A DNA stretch of 64,000 nucleotides from Streptomyces sp. PCS3-D2 (lineage in GTDB: Bacteria > Actinomycetota > Actinomycetes > Streptomycetales > Streptomycetaceae): the NCBI RefSeq assembly GCF_000612545.2, contig NZ_CP097800.1, forward strand, positions 6,812,001 through 6,876,000, written 5' to 3'. The notes under the pieces are model-generated. The model was not told the origin of the DNA, ran no database searches, and was given only the letters and a program-made list of their open reading frames with translations. Below are positions 1 through 8,379 of the stretch, in pieces. The position numbers were made by a program, and so were the translations under genes. Numbering within the stretch: position 1 is the first letter of the stretch; each line of letters begins with the position of its first letter.

Positions 1-1
1 C

Positions 2-1585
2 GCCCTCCTCGCCGTCTGGAGCCTGGGTGGGACCGCCGTACCGCTGGACCCCGGGCACCCCGTGGAACGCCTCGGCGGCGTACTGCGCGACGCCGGGGCC
101 GCGGTCCTGGTCGCCACCGGGGTGCCCGCCGGCCTGGAAGCGGGCGGGACCGAACTCCTGACCCCCCGCGAGGTCCGCCGCGGCGCCCCCGGGGCACTCG
201 CCGTGTCCCCGCCCGCCCCCGACAACTGCGCCTACCTCATCTACACCTCCGGAACCACCGGCCGTCCCAAGGGCGTCGAGGTCACCTACCGCGGCCTGGA
301 CACCTTCGTCGAGGCCCTCCGCGGACTCGGCCTGCCGCCCGGCGGTCTGGGCCTCAACGCCGTCTCGCCCGCCTTCGACGGCTGGCTCTGGTGCACCCTC
401 CTCTACCTCGTGCACGGCCAGGGGGTGGCCCTCACCGACCTCTCCCTCGACGGACTGCGGCAGGCCGCGGCGGAGGGCCGTGAGCCGCTGCCCGCCGGAC
501 TGCGCACCGTCTCCCTCACACCGTCGCTGCTCGCCGCCCACGGCGCGGGACTCGACTCCGCCGAGGTGGTCGTCGTCGCCGGGGAGGCCTGCCCGGCCGC
601 TCTGGCCGAGCGGTTCGCCCGGGACCGCCGCCTGCTCAACGTGTACGGGCCGACGGAGGTGACCATCGCCGCCACCTGGGCCGACAGTCGACGAGGGGAC
701 GACGTGACCGGAATCGGACGACCGCTGCCCGGCTACCGGGCGTACGTGCTGGACGAGGAGCTGCGGCCGGTGCCCGCGGGTGCCGAGGGCGAGCTCTACC
801 TGGGCGGGCCCGCCGTCGCCCGCGGCTACCGGGGCCGCCCCGGCCTGACCGCCAGCCGCTTCCTGCCCGATCCCTTCCAGGGCGGCGGCACCCGCATGTA
901 CCGCACCGGCGACGTGGTGGTCCGCCGCGACGGCGGCGAACTGGAGTACCGGGGCCGCCGGGACGACCAGGTCAAGATCCGCGGCCACCGCATCGAGCTC
1001 GGCGAGATCGAGCGCGTCGCCGCAGAACTCCCCGAGGTCGTCGCCGCCGCCTGCTGCCCGCTGGCCTCGGGACAGGCCCTCGGCCTCGCCGTCGTCGCCG
1101 CCCCCGGCGTCGACGACCCGGACGGGCTCGCCGGCCGGGTCGTCGAACGCTGCCGCAAGCAGCTGCCCGCCGCGGCGGTACCGGGCACGGTGCGGGTACT
1201 GGACCGGATCCCGACCCTGACCACCGGCAAGGCCGACCGGGTGGCGCTGGCCCGGGCCCTGGAGCAGCCGGAAGACGGCGCCGGAAGCGGCTCGGCCGGG
1301 GACGGCGCGGTGAGTGCGAGCGAGCGCACCGTGATGACGGTCTGGGCCGAGGTGCTCGCCACCGAGGTCCCCGGCCCCGAGTCGGACTTCTTCGACCTCG
1401 GCGGTCACTCCCTGGCGGCCGCCCGAGCGGTCTCCGAGCTGCGCCGTGCCACCGGACTGCGGGTCGGCCTCGGTGCGCTCCTGGCCCGGCCGACGGTCAC
1501 CGACGTCGCCGCCGAGATCGACCGGCTGGCGGCCGAACAGGGCGGGTCCGCAGCCGATGCGGCCGGCGCCGCCGAAGGGGCGTAG
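2..1585 (+). CDS. NRPS adenylation-thiolation protein, 5'-truncated by window edge
   Basis: The reading frame is open from the first bases of the window, and the earliest residues (AVWSLGGTAVPLDPGHP) already match core A2 of an adenylation domain, so the true start lies upstream. Visible cores are YTSGTTGRPKG (A3), NVYGPTE (A5), YRTGD (A7), DDQVKIRGHRIELGE (A8) and TTGKADR (A10). A carrier (T) domain follows; its phosphopantetheine serine is in LGGHS at nt 1409-1411. Read by eye against GrsA, the specificity residues are D-G-W-L-V-A-V-I-A-K; no substrate is assigned. D235 is kept, so an alpha-amino acid is expected. The protein ends 3 nt before a type II TE gene and is followed by MbtH and P450 genes, the arrangement used to beta-hydroxylate a carrier-bound amino acid. 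Domains upstream of A, such as a C domain, cannot be excluded. Confidence 0.9.
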   Translation, partial: ALLAVWSLGGTAVPLDPGHPVERLGGVLRDAGAAVLVATGVPAGLEAGGTELLTPREVRRGAPGALAVSPPAPDNCAYLIYTSGTTGRPKGVEVTYRGLDTFVEALRGLGLPPGGLGLNAVSPAFDGWLWCTLLYLVHGQGVALTDLSLDGLRQAAAEGREPLPAGLRTVSLTPSLLAAHGAGLDSAEVVVVAGEACPAALAERFARDRRLLNVYGPTEVTIAATWADSRRGDDVTGIGRPLPGYRAYVLDEELRPVPAGAEGELYLGGPAVARGYRGRPGLTASRFLPDPFQGGGTRMYRTGDVVVRRDGGELEYRGRRDDQVKIRGHRIELGEIERVAAELPEVVAAACCPLASGQALGLAVVAAPGVDDPDGLAGRVVERCRKQLPAAAVPGTVRVLDRIPTLTTGKADRVALARALEQPEDGAGSGSAGDGAVSASERTVMTVWAEVLATEVPGPESDFFDLGGHSLAAARAVSELRRATGLRVGLGALLARPTVTDVAAEIDRLAAEQGGSAADAAGAAEGA

Positions 1586-1588
1586 GCC

Positions 1589-2335
1589 ATGGGCACCTGG
1601 ATCTCCACCTGGACGGCGGAGCCCGCCGACCCGGCCCTGCCGGTACTGCTCTGCCTGCCCCCCGCCGGGGCCGGCTGCCAGCAGTTCCGCGCCTGGCAGC
1701 CCGCGCTCGACGGCACCGCGCAGGTGTACGGCGTACAGCTGCCGGGCCGCGAGAACCGCTGGCGGGAGCCGATGCCGGACACCTTCGACGAAGCCGTCGA
1801 GGCCATCGCGGTCGAACTGGTGTCCGTCGTCGGGAACCGGCCGCTGATCGTCTTCGGCCACAGTTTCGGCGGCCTCCTCGGCTACGAGGTGTCTCGCCGG
1901 GTCACCCCGCGGGCCCTGGTGGTCAGTGGCTGTCGGGCCCCCGGCCACTGGACCGGCGCCGGACGCGGCATCGTCGACGACGGCGAGGAGCTGGACAAGC
2001 TCTTCGACACGGCCGACCTCGACCCGCGGCTGCTCGACGAGGACACCCGGGCCCTGATGGTCGGGATGCTCCGCAAGGACGCCCAGCTCTCCCTGAGCTA
2101 TGTCCACCAGCCGGGCACCCGCCTGTCCGTGCCCGTCCACGCCTGGGGCGCCGATGGCGACGAGACCGTCAGCGCGGCCGAACTGGACGGCTGGGCGGAG
2201 GTCACCACCGCTGCCTTCACCCGGCACAGCACCACCGGCGGACACCATGCCGTACTGCGCCGCCCGCAGCCCGTACTGGACCACTTGACCGCCCTGTTGC
2301 GTGGCGAGGGCGCCCCCCTCGCCCCGACCGCCTGA
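1589..2335 (+). CDS. Type II thioesterase (alpha/beta hydrolase)
   Basis: A 248-residue stand-alone thioesterase. It has the N-terminal LLCLPPAGAG strand-turn, the nucleophile elbow GHSFGG with Ser92, an acidic residue region near GADGDE and catalytic His219 in GGHHAVL. The ATG lies three bases after the preceding NRPS stop, so the two are translated together. Family members either clear misprimed carrier proteins or, in A-T/P450 cassettes such as nikkomycin (NikP2) and quinomycin, hydrolyse the beta-hydroxylated amino acid from its carrier. The neighbours (A-T, MbtH, P450) favour the second role, but this is inference. Editing remains possible because the cluster has its own chain-terminating TE elsewhere. 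Confidence 0.9.
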   Translation: MGTWISTWTAEPADPALPVLLCLPPAGAGCQQFRAWQPALDGTAQVYGVQLPGRENRWREPMPDTFDEAVEAIAVELVSVVGNRPLIVFGHSFGGLLGYEVSRRVTPRALVVSGCRAPGHWTGAGRGIVDDGEELDKLFDTADLDPRLLDEDTRALMVGMLRKDAQLSLSYVHQPGTRLSVPVHAWGADGDETVSAAELDGWAEVTTAAFTRHSTTGGHHAVLRRPQPVLDHLTALLRGEGAPLAPTA

Positions 2336-2373
2336 CACCCGCCCGCACCCATCGGCCGAGTCCGGAGGACACC

Positions 2374-2553
2374 GTGCCCACCACCCACCAGGTCCTCGTG
2401 AACCACGAGGGGCAGTACGCGCTGTACCCCGCCACGCGCGAGACGCCCGACGGCTGGACGCCGGCCGGCTTCGACGGCACCGAGGACGAATGCGCCGCCT
2501 TCGTCGACGCCCACTGGCCCGACACCCGCCCGTTCAGCCTGCGAGGAGCCTGA
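2374..2553 (+). CDS. mbtH: MbtH family adenylation chaperone
   Basis: A 59-residue protein starting at GTG 2374 behind a GGAGG-type ribosome site (2363-2367). MbtH proteins bind NRPS adenylation domains and help them fold and activate substrate. The family pattern is visible: NHEGQYALYP, then P-x-GW, GFDGTEDEC, and W-x-D-x-RP near the C-terminus. Two usual residues differ: SLWP reads ALYP and DMRP reads DTRP. The gene sits between the TE and P450 genes, one base from the P450 start. It may serve the A domain upstream or any of the five A domains of the cluster. No second MbtH gene was found in the window. Confidence 0.9.
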   Translation: MPTTHQVLVNHEGQYALYPATRETPDGWTPAGFDGTEDECAAFVDAHWPDTRPFSLRGA

Positions 2554-2554
2554 G

Positions 2555-3769
2555 ATGGAGATCGACCTGCTCGACCCGGGCCCCTTCGGCCGCAACGACT
2601 TCTGGCCGACGTTCACCTGGCTGCGCGCCAACGCGCCGGTGCACTGGCACCCCGAGCCCGGCAGCGACGACGGCGGCTTCTGGGCGCTGAGCCGGCACCG
2701 CGACATCATGAAGGTCTACGCCGACAGCGACACCTTCCTGTCGGGCCGCGGGATGCGGCTGGGCAGCGACCCCGCCGCCGTCGCCGCGGTCGCCCAGCGG
2801 ATGCTCATCGTCTCCGACGTCCCGCACCACACCCGCCTCAAGCGGGCCCTCGGACAGGCCTTCGGCCCGCAGCAGATGCCGCGCCTGGAGGCCCTCGTCG
2901 AGCAGGTCGTCGCCGACCTGGTCACCGAGGCCGCCGAATGCGACGAACTGGACTTCATCGACCTCGCCAAGCAGCTGCCCAACCGGGTGGTCTGTGCCAT
3001 TCTGGGCATTCCGCGCGCCGACTGGTCCTGGATCGGCGCCCTGACCACCGACGCCTTCGACTCCCCGGACGAAGCGGTGCGCAGCAGCGCCCACTCGGAG
3101 ATCTTCCTGTACTTCATCGAGCTGCTCGCCGAGCGCCGGGTCCGCCCCGGCGACGACCTGGTCAGCCAGATCGCCCACGACACGCTCGTGGACGAGGGCG
3201 ACGGCAGCGAACGGCCGCTCAGCGACCACGAGATCGTCTTCAACCTCAACGGCGTCCTGTCCGGAGCCAACGAGACCACCCGCTACTCGGCGGCCGGCGC
3301 GGTCCACATGTTCGCCGAGCACCCCGACCAGTGGCGGCTGCTGCGCGGTCTGGGACCCGACGGAATCGCCCCGGCGGTCGAGGAGATCCTGCGCTGGACC
3401 ACGCCCGGGGTGCACGCCCTGCGCACCGCCGCCCGCGACACCGAGATCAACGGGATCCCCATCGCCGAGGGCGCCCGCGTGACCCTGTGGAACGTCTCGG
3501 CCAACCGGGACGAGGACGTCTTCGCCGACCCGCACTCCTTCCGCGTCGACCGCCGCCCCAACCGGCACGTCGCCTTCGGGCACGGCCGTCACCTCTGCCT
3601 GGGTGCCCGCCTCGCCCGCTTCGAACTCGGCGCCCTGCTCACCGAGATGCTCGCCGTACTGGACGGGTTCGAACTGACCGGTCCCGCCACCTTCAACTCG
3701 TCCAACTTCACCTGGGGGATCAACAGTCTCCCCGTGCGGCTGCTGCGCAGCCGAGCCTTCGCGAAGTAA
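2555..3769 (+). CDS. Cytochrome P450, probable aminoacyl-carrier beta-hydroxylase
   Basis: A 404-residue bacterial P450. It shows the I-helix segment GANETTR (near residue 230), the K-helix ExxR in EEILRW, and the haem loop FGHGRHLCLG with proximal ligand Cys348. The start ATG follows the MbtH stop by one base. P450s encoded beside an A-T didomain, an MbtH and a TE (NikQ, NovI and the quinomycin enzyme) hydroxylate the beta-carbon of an amino acid held on the carrier. That role is inferred here from context and from the NETTR-type I-helix. Redox partners are not in the operon; a ferredoxin reductase gene lies far away at 49.3 kb. A tailoring oxidation of the finished peptide is the alternative. 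Confidence 0.92.
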   Translation: MEIDLLDPGPFGRNDFWPTFTWLRANAPVHWHPEPGSDDGGFWALSRHRDIMKVYADSDTFLSGRGMRLGSDPAAVAAVAQRMLIVSDVPHHTRLKRALGQAFGPQQMPRLEALVEQVVADLVTEAAECDELDFIDLAKQLPNRVVCAILGIPRADWSWIGALTTDAFDSPDEAVRSSAHSEIFLYFIELLAERRVRPGDDLVSQIAHDTLVDEGDGSERPLSDHEIVFNLNGVLSGANETTRYSAAGAVHMFAEHPDQWRLLRGLGPDGIAPAVEEILRWTTPGVHALRTAARDTEINGIPIAEGARVTLWNVSANRDEDVFADPHSFRVDRRPNRHVAFGHGRHLCLGARLARFELGALLTEMLAVLDGFELTGPATFNSSNFTWGINSLPVRLLRSRAFAK

Positions 3770-3784
3770 GAAAGGGCCCGTACT

Positions 3785-6700
3785 GTGACCACCGCACTCG
3801 TCGACTTCAACCGTTCGGACGCCGCGTTCCCCACGACCGGGTACCCGGAACTGCTCGCCGGACAGGCCGCCCGCACCCCCACGGCCACGGCCCTCGCGCA
3901 GGGCGGCCGCACCTGGACCTACGCCGAACTGGAGGGCGCCACCAACCGCCTGGCGCACGCCCTGATCGCCCGCGGTGCCGCGCCCGGGGCCAGAATCGGC
4001 CTGTGCTATCCGCGCAGCGCCGAGTACGTCCTGGGCTCCCTGGCGATCCTCAAGACGGGCGCGGCGATCGTCGCCCTCGACCCGGTCAACCCGGACGACC
4101 GGCTCGCCGCGATGATCGGTGACGCCGACCCGCTGCTCGTCCTCGCCCCGGCCGAACTCGCCCGCCGGATACCCCAGGACGTGCCGCGGGACGAGGTCGC
4201 CACCGCCGGACAGGGCATGCCGGACACCGCGCCGCCGTCCGTGACCGGGCCCGACACCGTCAGCCACCTCATCTACACCTCCGGCTCCACCGGCACCCCG
4301 AAGGCCGTCCTGGAACGGCACGGCGCGCTCACCAACCTGGTCCACTGGACCACCCGCGCCTACGGGGTCCGCCCCGGCGACCGCGCCTCGTGGATGTCCA
4401 CCCCCGGCTTCGCCGTCCAGATCATGGAGTGGCTGGCCTACCTGCCGGCCGGCGCCGCGATCCACATCCCCGAGGCGGGCCAGGCGCAGACCCCCGAACA
4501 GATCCGCGACTGGCTGGCCGGCGAGGGCATCACCCACACCATGCTGGTGGCCGCACTGGCCGAGCCCGTGTGGGGCCTGAGGTGGCCGGCGGACACGGCG
4601 CTGCGGATCCTGGTGACCACGGCCGAACGCGTCCACAGCTGGCCGCCCGTCGACACCCCCTTCCGGGTGGTGATGACCTACGGAACCACCGAGACCACCA
4701 ACGTCCTGTCCTGCTTCGACCTGGGTGCGGGTACCGACTTCACCAGTCAGGCCACGCCGGAGGAGGTCCGTGCCACCCGCCAGGTCCCGGTCGGCGTGCC
4801 CATCGCCAACCTCCGCGTCCACCTCCTGGACGACGACGGCCGTCCGGTTCCCGAGGGGGAGGTCGGCCGGCTGCACGTCTCCGGCGCCGGGGTGGCGGCC
4901 GGCTACCACGGCCGCCCCGAGCTCACCGCCGCCACGTTCCACCCGAACTTCGTCGAGGGCGACCCGCACCCGGTGCTCTACGACACCGGCGACCTCGCCC
5001 GCCGGCGCGAGGACGGGGCCGTCGAGCTCCTCGGCCGGTCCGACTCGCAGGTCAAGATTCGGGGCTTCCGCGTGGAGCTCGGCGAGGTCGAGACGCACAT
5101 CGCGCGCCTCGACGGCATCGCCGAGGCCGTCGTCGTCGCCCAGGAGCGCGACCCCGGCGGCAAGCGGCTCGTCGCCTACGCGTCCCCGGCCGGCGGGGCC
5201 GAGCCCGACCCGGCCGGCGTGCGCGCCGACCTCGCCCGCACCCTGCCCTACTACATGGTCCCCGCCGTCGTCGTCGTGCTGCCCGCCCTCCCGCGGCTGC
5301 CCAACGGCAAGGTCGACCGGCGCAGCCTGCCCGAGCCCCCCGAGGGCCGCGACGGCGTCGGCGCCGGCTACGAGGCACCGCGCAACGAGGTCGAGGACGG
5401 CCTGAGCCGGCTGTGGGCCGACGCGTTCCGCACCGACGGCATCGGTGTCCACGACAACTTCTTCGAGCTGGGCGGACACTCGCTGCTCGCCTTCCAGCTC
5501 ATCGACGAGATCCGCCGCCGCTACGGCGTCGAGCTGAGCCTCTCCGACCTGTCCACCTGCCCCACGGTCGCCGAGCTCGCCACCCTGGTCACCACCGAAC
5601 GCGCCGGTGGCCGCGGCTCCTTCGGCGGACTCCCGGCGATCGTCCCCGACCCGGCCGCCCGCTTCGAACCCTTCCCGCTGACTGAAAGTCAGCAGGCCCT
5701 GTGGATCGGCCGGGGCGGGCTCGTCGAGCTCGGCAACGTCGGCTGCCACGGCTACTTCGAGTGGGAGAGCGAGAAGCTCGACGTACCGCGCTTCGAGGGT
5801 GCCTGGCGCCGACTCGTCGAACGCCACGACGCCCTGCGCACCCGGGTCCTGCCCGATGGCACCCAGCAGGTCTTCGAGGAGATCCCGGCGTACGAGATCC
5901 CCGTGACCGACTTCGGCGGCCTCGACGAGGAGACCCGGACGGCGGAACTGGCCGCCCTGCGCGAGCGGCTCTCCCACCAGGTCCTGGACGCCGACGCCTG
6001 GCCGCTGTTCGACGTGCGGATCAGCCTGCTCGGCGGCGGGCGTGCCCGCATCCACCTGTCGCTGGACTTCCTCGTCGCCGACGCCTGGAGCTACTTCCAG
6101 GTCCTCGTCCCCGACCTGGTCACCTACTACGTCGAACCGGACGCCGAACTCGCCCCGCTGGAGCTGACCTTCCGCGACTACGTGCTCGCCGTCGGCAATT
6201 CGCTGCGCGACAGCGAGATCTACCGGCGCTCCGAGTGGTACTGGCGCGACCGTCTCGCCACCCTCCCGCCCGCACCCGCGCTCCCCGAGCGCCCGGCCGA
6301 CGCACCCGAACTGCCCGTCCGGTTCGAACGGCGCAGCCACATCGTCTCCCCGGAGCTGTGGACGCGCATCCAGGAGCGGGCACACGCCCGCGAGGTGACC
6401 CCCTCCGGGGTGCTGGCCGCCGCCTACGCCGAGGTCCTCGGCAGGGCCTGCGGGCAGGCCCGCTTCACCATCAACTTCCCGCTCTTCAACCGGCTTCCGC
6501 TGCACCCCCAGGTCAACGCCCTGCTCGCGGACACCACCACCACCCTGCTGCTCGCCGTCGAACAGCAGGACTCCACCTTCGCCGGACGCGCGCAGGCCGT
6601 CCAGCGCCGTCTCTGGGCCGACCTGGAACACCGTTACTTCAGCGGGGTGCAGGTGCTGCGCGAGCTGACCAAGCTGCGCGGCTCCCTCGCACCGGCCATG

Positions 6701-7723
6701 CCCGTGGTGATGACCAGTCTGGCCGGCCACCCGCCGCAGTACGAGGAGACCGAACTCGGCGCCCCGGTCTACGGCATTTCCCAGACCCCCCAGGTCTCCC
6801 TCGACTTCCAGGTCTTCGAGAAGCCCGAGGGGCTCACCTTCAACTGGGACTTCCTGCCCGCCGTCTACCCGGACGGGCTCATCGACGCCATGTTCGAGGA
6901 GTTCACCGCCCTGCTGCAGGCCCTCGGAGAGGACGAGGTCTGGGAGCGGTACTCCCCGCCGCCCGGCGAGGAGGGGACCGACAGCGGCAAGGCCGAGGAA
7001 CGTGACACGGGCGACGCCTGGGAGCGCTACTGGGCCGGCATCCAGCGCACCGGCCGCGGCGGCGACGTCATCTGGGACGCCGACAGCGGCGAGGAGTTCC
7101 GGTGGCTCCTGGACCAGGCCAAGCGGCACTTCCGGGGCGACCTGCCGCTCATCGACCTCGGCTGCGGCAACGGCCGCTACAGCCGCGAACTCGCCCCGCA
7201 CTACCCGTCGGTCATCGGTGTCGACGTCTCCTCCAGCGCCATCGACCACGCCAAGCGGGAAGCCGAGGGCGTGGCGAACGTCGACTACCTGGCGATCGAC
7301 ATGACCGACGCCGAACAGGCAGCAGTGCTGGGGGAGGGGCCCTACAACATCTTCGTCCGCGGTGTCTTCCACGTCCTGGACACCGAGGCGCGGGCCCGGC
7401 TCGCCGCGGTCGCCGACCGGCTGCTGGGCGACGAGGGCACGCTGATCGTGCACGAGCCCGACTACTCCAGCAACTCCTTCGGCTACCTGGGCTTCGTGGG
7501 AGGCAAGCGCGGCCGCGCCGAGGACCTGGTCGGCCCGCTGGAGGCGGCCGGTGTCCGCCACTCGCACCGCTTCACCCGGCCCGAACTGGCCGAGGCGTTC
7601 GGCGCGGACGGCTGGGAGATCGTCGAGGACGAGGCGATAGAACTGCATGCCATCGACCCCCGGTCGGACTCCGACGCGTTGCGGCTGCCCGGCTACTACG
7701 CGGTGCTGCGCCGCAGGCGCTGA
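3785..7723 (+). CDS. NRPS A-T-Cy-methyltransferase
   Basis: A 1312-residue NRPS. The A domain (about 20-505) has YTSGSTGTPK (A3), TYGTTETT (A5), YDTGD, SDSQVKIRGFRVELGE and NGKVDR. The T domain has Ser566 in ELGGHSLL. A heterocyclization (Cy) domain (about 630-1065) carries the diagnostic D761xxxxDxxS769 pattern in place of HHxxxDG. A class I SAM methyltransferase (about 1080-1312) has motif I DLGCGNG near 1125. The A-domain residue that normally is Asp235 is Ala210 (segment GFAVQIMEW), so the substrate is unlikely to be a plain alpha-amino acid. The methyltransferase is at the C-terminus, not inserted in an A domain as in pyochelin or yersiniabactin synthetases. There is no A-T after Cy, so it must work with another protein, plausibly the Cy-A-T protein on the other strand. 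Confidence 0.95.
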   Translation: MTTALVDFNRSDAAFPTTGYPELLAGQAARTPTATALAQGGRTWTYAELEGATNRLAHALIARGAAPGARIGLCYPRSAEYVLGSLAILKTGAAIVALDPVNPDDRLAAMIGDADPLLVLAPAELARRIPQDVPRDEVATAGQGMPDTAPPSVTGPDTVSHLIYTSGSTGTPKAVLERHGALTNLVHWTTRAYGVRPGDRASWMSTPGFAVQIMEWLAYLPAGAAIHIPEAGQAQTPEQIRDWLAGEGITHTMLVAALAEPVWGLRWPADTALRILVTTAERVHSWPPVDTPFRVVMTYGTTETTNVLSCFDLGAGTDFTSQATPEEVRATRQVPVGVPIANLRVHLLDDDGRPVPEGEVGRLHVSGAGVAAGYHGRPELTAATFHPNFVEGDPHPVLYDTGDLARRREDGAVELLGRSDSQVKIRGFRVELGEVETHIARLDGIAEAVVVAQERDPGGKRLVAYASPAGGAEPDPAGVRADLARTLPYYMVPAVVVVLPALPRLPNGKVDRRSLPEPPEGRDGVGAGYEAPRNEVEDGLSRLWADAFRTDGIGVHDNFFELGGHSLLAFQLIDEIRRRYGVELSLSDLSTCPTVAELATLVTTERAGGRGSFGGLPAIVPDPAARFEPFPLTESQQALWIGRGGLVELGNVGCHGYFEWESEKLDVPRFEGAWRRLVERHDALRTRVLPDGTQQVFEEIPAYEIPVTDFGGLDEETRTAELAALRERLSHQVLDADAWPLFDVRISLLGGGRARIHLSLDFLVADAWSYFQVLVPDLVTYYVEPDAELAPLELTFRDYVLAVGNSLRDSEIYRRSEWYWRDRLATLPPAPALPERPADAPELPVRFERRSHIVSPELWTRIQERAHAREVTPSGVLAAAYAEVLGRACGQARFTINFPLFNRLPLHPQVNALLADTTTTLLLAVEQQDSTFAGRAQAVQRRLWADLEHRYFSGVQVLRELTKLRGSLAPAMPVVMTSLAGHPPQYEETELGAPVYGISQTPQVSLDFQVFEKPEGLTFNWDFLPAVYPDGLIDAMFEEFTALLQALGEDEVWERYSPPPGEEGTDSGKAEERDTGDAWERYWAGIQRTGRGGDVIWDADSGEEFRWLLDQAKRHFRGDLPLIDLGCGNGRYSRELAPHYPSVIGVDVSSSAIDHAKREAEGVANVDYLAIDMTDAEQAAVLGEGPYNIFVRGVFHVLDTEARARLAAVADRLLGDEGTLIVHEPDYSSNSFGYLGFVGGKRGRAEDLVGPLEAAGVRHSHRFTRPELAEAFGADGWEIVEDEAIELHAIDPRSDSDALRLPGYYAVLRRRR

Positions 7724-8367
7724 TGGCCGGTCTCGCACTGGCCGGGCCGACCGGGGCGGTGCTGGCCGCGGCCGGGGACGTACGGGAGCTGCTGACCCGT
7801 ACCGAACTGGACCGCGCCGGCGCCCTCCGGTCAGCCGCCGACCGGGAGGACTTCCTGGCCGCGCACGCACTGGTCCGGCTCTGTGCCGGGCGGCTTCTGG
7901 GCCGCCCGGCCCAGAGCCTCACCGTCGTTCAGCGCTGCGGCTCCTGCGACCGGCCGCACGGCAGGCCGCGGCTCGCCGAGGTGCCCGGCACCGCCGTCAG
8001 CCTGGCGCACACCCGGGGCTGGGTCGCGGCCGCCGCGGCCGGCGGCCCGGTGGGCGTGGACGTGGAGGCCGTCGAGGAGGCGGAGATGGACTGGCGGACG
8101 GCCGAGGCCGTCTGCACCGGAAAGGAACTGGCCGCCCTGCGGTCGGACACCCACCCGCGGCGCGCCTTCCTGCGCCAGTGGGTGCGAAAGGAGTCCCTGG
8201 TCAAGGTCGGGGCGGGCACGCTCGACGAGCCCGCCCGCCTCGACGTTCCCGTGTACGGGCAGGAGCCGCCGCGCTGGCACGGCTGGCGGCTGCTGGACTG
8301 GGGTGGAGCGGAGGCCGTCGGATGCGTGGCGGCCCGCGAGGAGATGCGGCTGCGGCTGCTCGGCTGA
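7723..8367 (+). CDS. 4'-phosphopantetheinyl transferase, Sfp type
   Basis: A 214-residue enzyme that moves phosphopantetheine from coenzyme A onto the conserved serine of carrier domains, here most likely those of the neighbouring NRPSs. The magnesium-binding motif GVDVE is at 111-115 and the second motif WVRKESLVK starts at Trp153. Both acidic residues and the KE pair are present, so it should be active. Its ATG overlaps the TGA of the upstream NRPS by one base (TGATG), indicating coupled translation. Length is typical of the short Sfp-like enzymes found within biosynthetic clusters. Confidence 0.93.
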   Translation: MAGLALAGPTGAVLAAAGDVRELLTRTELDRAGALRSAADREDFLAAHALVRLCAGRLLGRPAQSLTVVQRCGSCDRPHGRPRLAEVPGTAVSLAHTRGWVAAAAAGGPVGVDVEAVEEAEMDWRTAEAVCTGKELAALRSDTHPRRAFLRQWVRKESLVKVGAGTLDEPARLDVPVYGQEPPRWHGWRLLDWGGAEAVGCVAAREEMRLRLLG

Positions 8368-8379
8368 AAGACTGGACAC

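Noticed and set aside
2534-7870. A 1778-codon open frame on the minus strand opposite the P450 and NRPS genes
   Set aside because: It is an antisense shadow of GC-rich coding DNA: low-complexity Gly/Asp/Val/Glu composition, no family motifs, and the plus strand has clear domains throughout.
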